A DNA stretch of 8,150 nucleotides, taken from contig JAACZX010000481.1 in NCBI GenBank assembly GCA_009996555.1, positions 1 to 8,150 of the forward strand, given 5' to 3'. The translations under genes were made by a program, and so were the position numbers. Source of the DNA: Chitinophagaceae bacterium. Lineage in GTDB: Bacteria > Bacteroidota > Bacteroidia > Chitinophagales > Chitinophagaceae. The notes below the pieces were generated by a model. It was not told where the DNA came from. It ran no database searches and saw nothing but the letters and a program-made list of their open reading frames with translations. Shown here one piece after another: positions 1-6,918 of this stretch. The first letter of the stretch is position 1. Every line of letters begins with the position of its first letter.

Positions 1-1856
1 TGTTTTGCAAAATATGTATTGTGAACATAAATATGATCTGTACCTGTTGCCAATAATACAAAATGACCGGCACGATCAATCTGCAGCATATTGCTTGTGT
101 TGCTGTCTTTTGTTCCGTTATGCGTAATGTAATAAGGTTCGTCTTTATCAGCATCGTACCACAAATCCTCTCCTCTGTAGATTCCCCCTATTTCAATATT
201 GGTGCAGAGCTTAAATGTAAACATCTTGTCGGCTCTGTTATCAGGCGCATTGTTCATTACCTTGTCACCAGTTACTAAATTACCGTTGCCGGTAATAAGT
301 CCGTTGCCAATAATCTTGATATTATCTTCACGTTCAGCAAAGAACATTGTGTTATGAAAATAATGATGGCCTACATCCTGCTTGGTCAAATAATTTTCCG
401 GATCAGCATAAGGCCCAACATCAGTTGGCGACAAACCAGAGCGGTATTGTTTATCACTAAACCATGTAGACTCCGGCGCATCTGCTCCTTTTATTGCCTG
501 TAATTTTGCATCGTTACTGATGTACAGCCATACATTGCTTTTCAGTTGAACTGTTCTCACATTGTATTCACCTTTTGTAAACAGCAATGTTCCTCCTCCT
601 GCTTGATTAAGATAACGAATAGCTGTATTGATTGCTTCGGTATCATCACTTCTTCCATCTCCTTTTGCTGAGAAATGTTTTACATCCAGCTTGCCACTGT
701 AATAATGTACTTCATTCGACAATCCTTTATGCAGCCCTGATGGAATCATTAACCTGAACCTGTAAAACCTGTTTGCATGAAGTTGTGAAACCACTGCAAC
801 AGACCGCTTGGTATCGATATCAGCTGCAGCCTGTTGCCATGTTTTACCACTGTCTGTTGATTGCATTAACCGGCATCCTTCAATCAGGGCTTTGTTATTC
901 CATTTAAGCGAAACAGTTGTGTACGTTTTATCTGTTTCTTTAAACTGACTATCTCTGTTCACTACACGTTGAAGATCTGAAACCAAATTGGTGACTTTCA
1001 AAACGGCGTAGTCATTTCCTGCACTTTGCAATTTTTCGGGTTGCGATGTTTTATATGATGCACGAAACCTGTAAACAGCAGCATGATTCAGTTTTATATT
1101 TTTCAAAATGATCTTTACATCAGCTCCATTGGCAGGACGCAGATCAAGTTGTGTTAATGAAAGCACTGTTGTACCATCTTTCAACTTTGTTATAGTGTAT
1201 TGCCCAACCTGTTTATATGAATACTTTGTGCCCACACGACCAATTGATTGCTGTGGCAAGTTTTTTAATAACACATCGCCCCTACCAATGATATTAATCA
1301 TTGTATTTTCTTCCGTCAATTTAATACCTGCGGGGATATGCAAATTCACAGTTGCAAACGGTGATCGTTGACCTGCTCTATAATTAAGAACAATATCGGT
1401 TACTGCTCCAACTGTATGCCGTTCTTCAGCAATCTGCAAATAACCATTTAATGCAAGCTTCCGCAAGCCAATCCTGTACGTTTGCTTTTTTCCATCGGCT
1501 GATGTAACAATCAACTGGTCACCGGCATCCATCAACTCGTTTCCTTTTTTTTCAACACCGTTTTTTGCAACAACCTTGTATTGCTGTGTTATGCTATATT
1601 TCGATTTTATGTTTTTTAAAAGCTGTGCAGCCGTTGCCGTTGTTGAAACCAATCCGCTGTCAGGATGAGTATCAACAGTAAACGAATAAGTGCTGCCTGC
1701 TATCAGTACAATAGCATTATTTGTTATAGCTGCAATGTGTGCAGCATTATCAGCAATTGCAATTGCTGTACTTTTCGATTCTGTTGGCTGCGCAGTAATT
1801 TTTTGTAAAAAAATACAGAAACAGAACAGTATAACAACTATCTTTTTTGTTTGCAT
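1..1856 (-). CDS. Secreted beta-helix glycoside hydrolase, GH28 (polygalacturonase)-like, 3' end outside window
   Basis: An open frame of 618 codons runs off the left edge, so the C-terminus is missing. The N-terminus MQTKK, a hydrophobic stretch to about residue 17, and ITAQ around residues 20-23 form a signal peptide. Residues about 25-380 are beta-rich modules: first an Ig-like segment with GDQLIVTSADGK, later a fibronectin III-like segment with YRFRL. A pectate-lyase-3/GH28-type beta-helix starts near residue 390 with AKGDGRSDDTEAI, then GGGTLLFTKGEYNVRTVQLKS near 418, and DNIKIIGNGLITGNG further on. The GH28 catalytic motifs (NTD, DD, GHG, RIK) would lie beyond the edge, so the activity cannot be confirmed. 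The family assignment comes from these N-terminal beta-helix motifs; another beta-helix glycosidase or a lyase is possible. An in-frame ATG at 1862 and another at 1913 exist, but 1856 gives the best signal peptide. The gene follows the GH36 gene by about 80 bp on the same strand, which suggests one operon. Confidence 0.75.
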   Translation of the reverse strand, partial: MQTKKIVVILFCFCIFLQKITAQPTESKSTAIAIADNAAHIAAITNNAIVLIAGSTYSFTVDTHPDSGLVSTTATAAQLLKNIKSKYSITQQYKVVAKNGVEKKGNELMDAGDQLIVTSADGKKQTYRIGLRKLALNGYLQIAEERHTVGAVTDIVLNYRAGQRSPFATVNLHIPAGIKLTEENTMINIIGRGDVLLKNLPQQSIGRVGTKYSYKQVGQYTITKLKDGTTVLSLTQLDLRPANGADVKIILKNIKLNHAAVYRFRASYKTSQPEKLQSAGNDYAVLKVTNLVSDLQRVVNRDSQFKETDKTYTTVSLKWNNKALIEGCRLMQSTDSGKTWQQAAADIDTKRSVAVVSQLHANRFYRFRLMIPSGLHKGLSNEVHYYSGKLDVKHFSAKGDGRSDDTEAINTAIRYLNQAGGGTLLFTKGEYNVRTVQLKSNVWLYISNDAKLQAIKGADAPESTWFSDKQYRSGLSPTDVGPYADPENYLTKQDVGHHYFHNTMFFAEREDNIKIIGNGLITGNGNLVTGDKVMNNAPDNRADKMFTFKLCTNIEIGGIYRGEDLWYDADKDEPYYITHNGTKDSNTSNMLQIDRAGHFVLLATGTDHIYVHNTYFAK

Positions 1857-1937
1857 GGCCATTGAACAAATGAGTTGAACTATTTTAATGACAGATATCA
1901 GCAGCAGTATCATTTTTATTGGCAAAAGCTGTCATGC

Positions 1938-4091
1938 TTATTCAGCAATTATTTCCATGATATTACTTGATAATGGATTCACTCTTCCGGGAGTCAGGTT
2001 TAAGCCTGTTGTCATCAGGTATTCACCAGTGTACACTTTATCATGATCCGGCATCACAGATTTTACACCAGGCATCAGGTTAATTTCCCTGACCCTGTAT
2101 TTTTTTTCCGGCACCAAACCCTGCAACTGTACTGGCCTGAAAAAATCTTTACGGCGTGTGTGCAAATGATAATTAAACAGAATGGCTTTGTCTTTGTTCT
2201 GGTTTGTATACATCAACAGCATTCTGTTTTCATCGTATGGTGAGATCAAACGGTATAAATCGCCAAGCCAAATAACAGGACTGATACGTTTGTATGTTTT
2301 AACAGCCTCGCTGCTGAACAGTAATTCATCTGCTGTGAAATTATTCACCCGTATATCATACCCCATTTTACCCATCATTGCCACATCAGTTCTGAATTTT
2401 AACGACTGCTGTTTGCCCATACTTGTAACGTGAGCAGAAATAGTATTGGCAGGAAAAAAATAGGAATAACCCCATTGAATATAGATCCTTTCCAATGCAT
2501 CTGTATTGTCACTTGGCCAGAACTCGGTAAAATATTTTAACGCCCCATAGTCAGTACGTCCACCACCGCCTGCACAAAGCATAATGGGCAAATGCGGATA
2601 CTTGGTTCGTATGCGTTCCATTATTTTGTACAATGCTTTTGTATAGTCAATGTACAAATGAGTCTGTTTGTCTTTCAAAAACGGAGAAAAGGCATTCGTC
2701 ATGCTTCTGTTACAGTCCCACTTAATAAATGCAATGCCCGGATTTTTCATCATCAAATCATCTACAGTGCGGAAAACAAAATCCTGTACAACCGGGTTTA
2801 TAAGATCAAGCACCAATTGATTTCTTCCATAATTTTCTTCACGGTTAGGGAGTTTTAATATCCATTCAGGATGAAGATTATATAATTCACTTTTAGGATT
2901 AACCATTTCCGGCTCCAGCCAAATACCAAACTTAATTTCCCTGTTTACTGCTTCTTTTACAAGGTAACCAATGCCGCTTGGCAGTTTGCTTTTATCTTCC
3001 TGCCAATCACCCAACCCGTTTTTATCATCATTACGTGGATATTTATTGCCAAACCATCCGTCATCTAAAAGAAACAAATCAACACCTAGTTTTTTTGCTT
3101 CATCAAACAATTCAACCAACCGTTTTTCTGTAAAATCAGTATGCGTAGCTTCCCAGTTGTTTAGTAAGGTCATGCGTGGTTGATTGCCATCCAGCACAGC
3201 AAAATTGCGTGCCCAACGATGAATGTTTCTACTGGCAAAGCCTTTTCCCTCCGACGAATATGTATAGATAAATTCAGGTGTTGTAAAGACTTCACCCTGC
3301 TTCAGAAAATATTCTGATGCGAAGGGATTCATGCCAGAGATGACCCGTAATCCATTTCGCTGATCAACCTCAAAGGCAAATTTGAAATTACCTGTCCATG
3401 CCAATGTACCTGCAATTACTTCGCCTGTGGTTTCTGTTGAGCGATCGTTCAGTGATAAAAAGAATACCTGTGTCTGGTAAAAATTGGTTCTTGTGCCAAG
3501 CTTACTTTCAATTGATTTGATTCCGTTGTTGAGTTTCTCTTCCACCACATTCATTTCTCTTGCCCAATCGCCATGAAATTGTGTTAACCAGTATTCCGTT
3601 GCATTAAAATGCAACAGTGCCGATGCATATTGTGTTAGCATAACAGGCTTTTTTTCCTGGTGAACAATTTCACTCCAGCATTTAAGCACATCTTCATTGT
3701 AATAACTCCGGTAGTGCAATTTTACTTCTACCGGGTAAACAGGATCTTTCAGTACAATGGTGGAATGCTGCATACCTGCACTGTCAACAGTGTTGTGTGT
3801 AACGTACCTCAAATCAAGAGAGGGATTTCCATCGGCATGAACCATTCGTATAGCCGGTTCAAACTGATTGTCCATTCCTGCAGTAAGATAAACTTCACGT
3901 CCTCCCTTCATCAGTTCATACGAACTACGTTCCTGTTTTTTACCTAAATAAGACTGCAGTAATTTTTTCCCGTTATTAACTGTAAGTACAAGTGCTGTAC
4001 GTTTAGTTTCAATAACAATCTGTGGGGCGGTCTGGCCTGCCGAAGCAAAAGATAAAGCCAGCAGGCACATCATTACCAATACAACTTTCAT
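1938..4091 (-). CDS. Secreted alpha-galactosidase, glycoside hydrolase family 36
   Basis: This enzyme should hydrolyse terminal alpha-galactosyl residues from plant oligo- or polysaccharides such as raffinose-type sugars, galactomannan or decorated pectin. The 717-residue length is normal for GH36. Residues 1-20 form a signal peptide (MKVV, hydrophobic core, ASAGQ), so the protein acts in the periplasm or outside; no lipobox cysteine is seen. An N-terminal beta-sandwich (about 25-300) is followed by a TIM barrel with LLDDGWFG (341-348), FGIWLEPEMVNP (388-399), IKWDCNR (456-462) and CAGGGGRTD (506-514), then WPSDNTDA (525-532). By family knowledge D459 is the nucleophile and D528 the likely acid/base; both are present. 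A C-terminal beta domain (about 615-717) completes the fold. All key motifs are intact, so activity is expected. The gene lies between the AraC-type regulator and the beta-helix gene on the same strand. Its ATG has no Shine-Dalgarno sequence but lies 18 nt after a strong hairpin. Confidence 0.95.
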   Translation of the reverse strand: MKVVLVMMCLLALSFASAGQTAPQIVIETKRTALVLTVNNGKKLLQSYLGKKQERSSYELMKGGREVYLTAGMDNQFEPAIRMVHADGNPSLDLRYVTHNTVDSAGMQHSTIVLKDPVYPVEVKLHYRSYYNEDVLKCWSEIVHQEKKPVMLTQYASALLHFNATEYWLTQFHGDWAREMNVVEEKLNNGIKSIESKLGTRTNFYQTQVFFLSLNDRSTETTGEVIAGTLAWTGNFKFAFEVDQRNGLRVISGMNPFASEYFLKQGEVFTTPEFIYTYSSEGKGFASRNIHRWARNFAVLDGNQPRMTLLNNWEATHTDFTEKRLVELFDEAKKLGVDLFLLDDGWFGNKYPRNDDKNGLGDWQEDKSKLPSGIGYLVKEAVNREIKFGIWLEPEMVNPKSELYNLHPEWILKLPNREENYGRNQLVLDLINPVVQDFVFRTVDDLMMKNPGIAFIKWDCNRSMTNAFSPFLKDKQTHLYIDYTKALYKIMERIRTKYPHLPIMLCAGGGGRTDYGALKYFTEFWPSDNTDALERIYIQWGYSYFFPANTISAHVTSMGKQQSLKFRTDVAMMGKMGYDIRVNNFTADELLFSSEAVKTYKRISPVIWLGDLYRLISPYDENRMLLMYTNQNKDKAILFNYHLHTRRKDFFRPVQLQGLVPEKKYRVREINLMPGVKSVMPDHDKVYTGEYLMTTGLNLTPGRVNPLSSNIMEIIAE

Positions 4092-4109
4092 GTAGCAAAG
4101 AAAATAAAG

Positions 4110-4142
4110 AGGGATAAGCAGTTCTGTTGCCTGCTTATCCCT
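4110..4142 (-). terminator. Strong hairpin between araC-type and GH36 genes: terminator or attenuator
   Basis: Two perfectly complementary 12-nt arms (AGGGATAAGCAG at 4110-4121, CTGCTTATCCCT at 4131-4142) enclose a 9-nt loop. On the minus strand the stem is followed by CTTTATTTTCTTTG, a U-rich but interrupted tract. The hairpin lies about 34 nt after the stop of the AraC-type gene, as a Rho-independent terminator would. It also ends only 18 nt before the GH36 ATG, and no clear TAnnTTTG promoter sits between the two genes. It may therefore be a leaky terminator, an attenuator, or an mRNA 5'-end or processing structure. Confidence 0.6.
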
Positions 4143-4176
4143 TTATTGAATCATTTTGGCATAAACCTTCTGAATG

Positions 4177-5055
4177 TTATACAGCTAATTTTCCCATAAA
4201 CTCTTTTTGATATGCAAGCGGGCTTTTATTGGTGATCAGCTTAAAGTATTTGTGAAAACTGGTAAAATTATTGAATCCGCTTTCATAACAAAGCTGCTTG
4301 ATACTGAGATTATTTTCAATGAGCAATTTACAGGCATGGCCCACCCTGATCTCAATCAGAAACTGCGAATAGGTTTTTCTTGTTCTTGATTTAAAGAAAC
4401 GACAGAATGAATTTGGGCTGATGTTTGCCACACCTGCAATTTCTTCCAATTGAATGGGACGCTTAAAGTGTTTTAAACTGTATTCATAAATGGCATTGAT
4501 CCGGTCTTTCTCATCTTCTGCCAGATCGTATTTGAACCCGATGGATGAAAGCGGCTCCAGATTTTTGCACTCTGCAATAATGTTCAGCGCTTCCATCAAC
4601 AAGATAATACGTTGATTGTTGGTTGATGTTAGCAGCGAGCTCAACAACACAGCAACCCGTTGCCTTGTAATACCTGTTACCTGCAACCCCCTTTTGGCTG
4701 TTGTCAACAGGCTTTTTAAATGAAGGTTCTCCGGCAGATCCAGGAACTGGCTTCCCCAGAAATTTTCACAAAAGTGAGCCACCCGCACATCTGGTTCAAT
4801 GGTTGATGTTTCTTCGAAATAACAATCATCAAAACGCCAGTAATGTGGCAGATTGGCACCAACCAATACAACATCTCCTGCCTTAAAACGGCGGATATTG
4901 TCTCCAATAAACTGAGTGCCTTCACCTCTTTTGAAATGAATCAATTCAACCTCAGGATGATAATGCCAACGATTGTTGACATACGGTGCCAGGTCTCTGC
5001 GGACACTGAAAGAGTATTGAGGCTCTTTGGACACCTTAAGCAATTGTGGACGCAT
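4177..5055 (-). CDS. AraC-family transcriptional regulator with cupin sensor domain
   Basis: A 292-residue cytoplasmic DNA-binding protein of usual AraC-family length. Residues about 15-75 form a cupin-type ligand-binding fold: WHYHPEVELIHFKRGEG (30-46), then FKAGDVVLVGANLPHYWR (57-74), with histidines in the positions such domains use for sugar or metal contact. Residues about 185-287 hold the two helix-turn-helix motifs: LEEIAGVANISPNSFCRFFK (203-222) and IKQLCYESGFNNFTSFHKYFK (252-272), the latter with the family's GF-N-S-F-YFK signature and the following SPLAYQKEF. It is the first gene of the minus-strand cluster with GH36 and the beta-helix gene, so a role as a local activator responding to a released sugar is likely, though the ligand is unknown. 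Its upstream region carries LacI-type operators, so it may itself be controlled by the repressor encoded at 6919-7935. Confidence 0.93.
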   Translation of the reverse strand: MRPQLLKVSKEPQYSFSVRRDLAPYVNNRWHYHPEVELIHFKRGEGTQFIGDNIRRFKAGDVVLVGANLPHYWRFDDCYFEETSTIEPDVRVAHFCENFWGSQFLDLPENLHLKSLLTTAKRGLQVTGITRQRVAVLLSSLLTSTNNQRIILLMEALNIIAECKNLEPLSSIGFKYDLAEDEKDRINAIYEYSLKHFKRPIQLEEIAGVANISPNSFCRFFKSRTRKTYSQFLIEIRVGHACKLLIENNLSIKQLCYESGFNNFTSFHKYFKLITNKSPLAYQKEFMGKLAV

Positions 5056-5083
5056 ACAGCAAGTTTTCGTTTTTAAGCAATCT

Positions 5084-5111
5084 TAACCTGGTTCTCGTTA
5101 AAATCAGGTTA
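5084..5111. repeat. Inverted repeat in the araC-type gene leader
   Basis: TAACCTG at 5084-5090 and CAGGTTA at 5105-5111 are perfect inverted 7-mers separated by 14 bp, ending about 29 bp upstream of the AraC-type start. It could be a two-half-site operator, perhaps autoregulatory, or a leader hairpin. There is no second copy in the window. Confidence 0.4.
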
Positions 5112-5153
5112 TTGATGCCAAATTAGCTTAGTGCCCCTTCCACGGAAAATAAT

Positions 5154-5175
5154 GTTGCGCAAACGTTTTCGCAAC
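5154..5175. promoter_or_regulatory. LacI-family operator, site O1
   Basis: A 22-bp palindrome centred on a CG step, GTTGCGCAAACGTTTTCGCAAC, with only one mismatched base pair out of eleven (5160/5169). A central CG flanked by A/T and then by GC-rich arms is the classic LacI/GalR operator form. A LacI-family protein is encoded nearby at 6919-7935. It lies about 100 bp upstream of the AraC-type start, close to the expected promoter region. Confidence 0.65.
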
Positions 5176-5216
5176 GGCGTATCATTCATAAAATATTAAT
5201 ATTCAACAATTTAAAA

Positions 5217-5232
5217 ACGAAATCGTTTTCGT
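5217..5232. promoter_or_regulatory. LacI-family operator, site O2
   Basis: ACGAAATCGTTTTCGT is a 16-bp palindrome with one mismatched pair, again centred on CG. Its right half, CGTTTTCG followed by AACG, is nearly identical to that of the site centred 60 bp to the left. Two like sites about six helical turns apart fit cooperative binding or looping by a LacI-type dimer or tetramer. Confidence 0.6.
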
Positions 5233-5268
5233 AACGTCCGATTTTTCCGGTCAAAAAATTGAAAAATA

Positions 5269-5290
5269 TTTACGCAATCGTTCCCGGAAA
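5269..5290. promoter_or_regulatory. Degenerate LacI-type half site
   Basis: The left half TTACGCAATCG resembles the left half of the site at 5154 (TTGCGCAAACG), centred on the CG at 5279-5280. The right half (TTCCCGGAAA) is poorly symmetric. It lies 55 bp from the second operator. Real binding is uncertain. Confidence 0.25.
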
Positions 5291-5440
5291 CTTTCGAACA
5301 ATGCCCGTTTACTGATTACTCCTTTTGCTAAAATGGCTGAATGAACAGGTAATCGCCTGCGTGCCGGGTCACAATTATCTCTTTTAATTTGACGGGTCAG
5401 TTTTTCATGAACTCTTATGCCTGAAAGAGTTTTCCAACAC

Positions 5441-5452
5441 CGCAACGTTGTG
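5441..5452. promoter_or_regulatory. Short CG-centred palindrome near uxaA-like gene
   Basis: CGCAACGTTGTG is a 12-bp palindrome with one mismatched pair, centred on CG at 5446-5447, 85-124 bp upstream of the possible starts of the uxaA-like gene. It shares the CGCAAC element of the first operator but in a tighter arrangement. It is a candidate repressor site for the plus-strand gene only. Confidence 0.25.
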
Positions 5453-5569
5453 CCGTATAAAAGTTAACCCTAACGTACAACCCGGTACAGTTCAGGCTCA
5501 GTGAATGTGTGAAAACTTATAGAAAGGAATTTGTTGAACAGAAAATGGCTTAACCAGAACCAAACTAAC

Positions 5570-6904
5570 ATGAACGATCATACAGAGGAGAAATCCGTCC
5601 ATCGCAACCTGCCCTCGCCTCATAATCATATTTTAAAAACATTCAAGGGCTACCGGCGTAGTGATGGTCGTGTGGGCACAGCCAATTACTGGCTTTTTAT
5701 TCCAACAGTTTTTTGTGAAAACAGAAACCTGGATGTTATTAAAGAAGCATTACGTACAGAGCTGGGTTATACATCCTCACGCCAATACAGTTTATTTACG
5801 AGGCAGTTATTAGAGGCTTACCGGCAAAGTGAACCTGTAGAAACGGCTTCGTTTAACCCGGTTGACGAAACGAACCCCGGGCGTATTTTTCATAACGTAG
5901 ATGGTGTAAAATTCCTGAATCACTCAGGGGGGTGTGGTGGAACAAGGCAGGATTCTGCATTGCTAAGCTCATTGCTTGCTGCTTATGCCGATCATCCCAA
6001 TGTAGGCGGAGTAACCATTTTAAGCCTGGGCTGCCAGCATTTGCAGATAGAAAACCTGTTGACCGACCTGAAAAAAAGAAACCCAGGTTTCGACAAGCCC
6101 TTGTACATTTTTGAGCAGCAGCAAATAAGAAGCGAGGAGGAGTTAATTGCAACAGCTATTCGTCAAACTTTTTCAGGGCTAACCGAAATCAATCAACAGG
6201 AAAGGGAATTGTTTCCACTAAGCCAGCTTTCGGTTGGAATTGTTGCTGATCAGGGAATGGCTGATACCTCTTCACTGGCTCCATCCGTTGGGTATGCTGC
6301 CGGGCTTTTTGTAACAATGGGTTGTAAAGTTTTACTCAGAAGTTCAAGAAAAATTTCCTTTCGAAAAACGCCGGCACAGGCGGTTCACGGAAAAAGCAAA
6401 CCCGATTCCCACCTCCAGGAATCTGCCGTGCTCGAACATCAGCAGGAAGCAGTTCAAACAATAAGCAGCTACGATGATGTGGGTTCTGTAAAATCATCGG
6501 GGTCCGCAAGTTCAGCAATTGCTGACATGCTTGATTACAGCTCACCGGCACGGTTACCAGGGCTCAGCCTTGTAGGACCTTCAGCAAGTACTGCAGAAGC
6601 AATAACCGGAATTGTAGCATCAGGAGCAACCATTGTACTTTTCCAAACCAACAATACATATCCAACGGGGAATCCTTTAGCTCCCGTGATTACTATTTCA
6701 ACAAACCCGGCGAACGTTGATCAACCGGACAGCATCAACGATTTTGATGTTAGTCCTGTTGAAGCAGAGGATAAAACGGTTGTAACTGATGGTGAAAAGA
6801 TTTTCCGGTTTTGTATTGATGTTGCAACCGCAAACACAATACCGAAAGCTGTACAATTTATGTACGAAGATTTTATTCCTATACGAACAGGGGTTTCGCT
6901 TTAA
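5570..6904 (+). CDS. UxaA-like (altronate dehydratase family) protein, SAF domain absent and active-site motifs lost
   Basis: Family members dehydrate altronate to 2-keto-3-deoxygluconate in galacturonate breakdown. Residue numbers count from this ATG (444 residues). The match is strong early: FKGYRRSDGRVGTANYWLF near 26-44, GGCGGTRQD at 120-128, LSLGCQ at 152-157, and FDKPLYIFEQQQ before 186. Family members of about 500 residues start with a SAF domain; here only about 25 unrelated residues precede the core. From about 220 on the framework persists (VGYAAGLF, IADMLDY, PKAVQFMYEDFIP), but the active-site motifs are replaced: CGGSDG-SG by VADQGMADTS (225-234), EVPE-FGAE by RSSRKISFRK (257-266), PGND by PSAST (337-341), TGRGTP by TNNTYP (360-365). 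The reading frame is intact. A TTG at 5531 or 5534 after AAAGGA is an alternative start. A non-catalytic paralogue is the best reading; a decaying gene is possible. LacI-type operators lie upstream. Confidence 0.85.
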   Translation: MNDHTEEKSVHRNLPSPHNHILKTFKGYRRSDGRVGTANYWLFIPTVFCENRNLDVIKEALRTELGYTSSRQYSLFTRQLLEAYRQSEPVETASFNPVDETNPGRIFHNVDGVKFLNHSGGCGGTRQDSALLSSLLAAYADHPNVGGVTILSLGCQHLQIENLLTDLKKRNPGFDKPLYIFEQQQIRSEEELIATAIRQTFSGLTEINQQERELFPLSQLSVGIVADQGMADTSSLAPSVGYAAGLFVTMGCKVLLRSSRKISFRKTPAQAVHGKSKPDSHLQESAVLEHQQEAVQTISSYDDVGSVKSSGSASSAIADMLDYSSPARLPGLSLVGPSASTAEAITGIVASGATIVLFQTNNTYPTGNPLAPVITISTNPANVDQPDSINDFDVSPVEAEDKTVVTDGEKIFRFCIDVATANTIPKAVQFMYEDFIPIRTGVSL

Positions 6905-6918
6905 ACTGTTGATGCCGT

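Larger units (their letters stand above)
5056..5569. other. Divergent control region between araC-type and uxaA-like genes
   Basis: About 510 bp without a credible gene separates two divergent starts. The araC-proximal part (5080-5240) holds an inverted repeat and two clear LacI-type palindromes. The distal part (5240-5510) is plainer, with two degenerate sites near 5280 and 5446. A 64-codon minus-strand frame at 5251-5445 is arginine-rich with no recognisable domain and is judged spurious. No remnant of a SAF domain for the downstream uxaA-like gene was found in the plus frames. Promoter boxes are only partial: CCAAATTA at 5118-5125 reads TAATTTGG on the minus strand (7 of 8 to TAnnTTTG), and TTAATTTG at 5384-5391 is a similar partial match on the plus strand. 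Confidence 0.7.

Noticed and set aside
1108..1371. An 87-codon plus-strand frame opposite the beta-helix gene.
   Set aside because: The minus strand reads continuously as secreted protein through this stretch, so the plus frame is a shadow.
1888..1935. ATGACAG and CTGTCAT inverted 7-mers between the GH36 and beta-helix genes.
   Set aside because: The 34-nt spacer and lack of a T-tract make a terminator unlikely; probably chance.
2043..3947. Several plus-strand frames of 66-95 codons opposite the GH36 gene.
   Set aside because: They are antisense shadows of a gene with full-length family motifs, and their products are cysteine- and phenylalanine-rich nonsense.
5384..5391. TTAATTTG as a promoter box for the uxaA-like gene.
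   Set aside because: One mismatch to TAnnTTTG, at the important second base, and no -33 element at the proper distance.
5251..5445. A 64-codon minus-strand frame in the divergent control region.
   Set aside because: Arginine-rich with no recognisable domain, overlaps a degenerate operator, and has no supporting promoter or ribosome site; it reads as chance.
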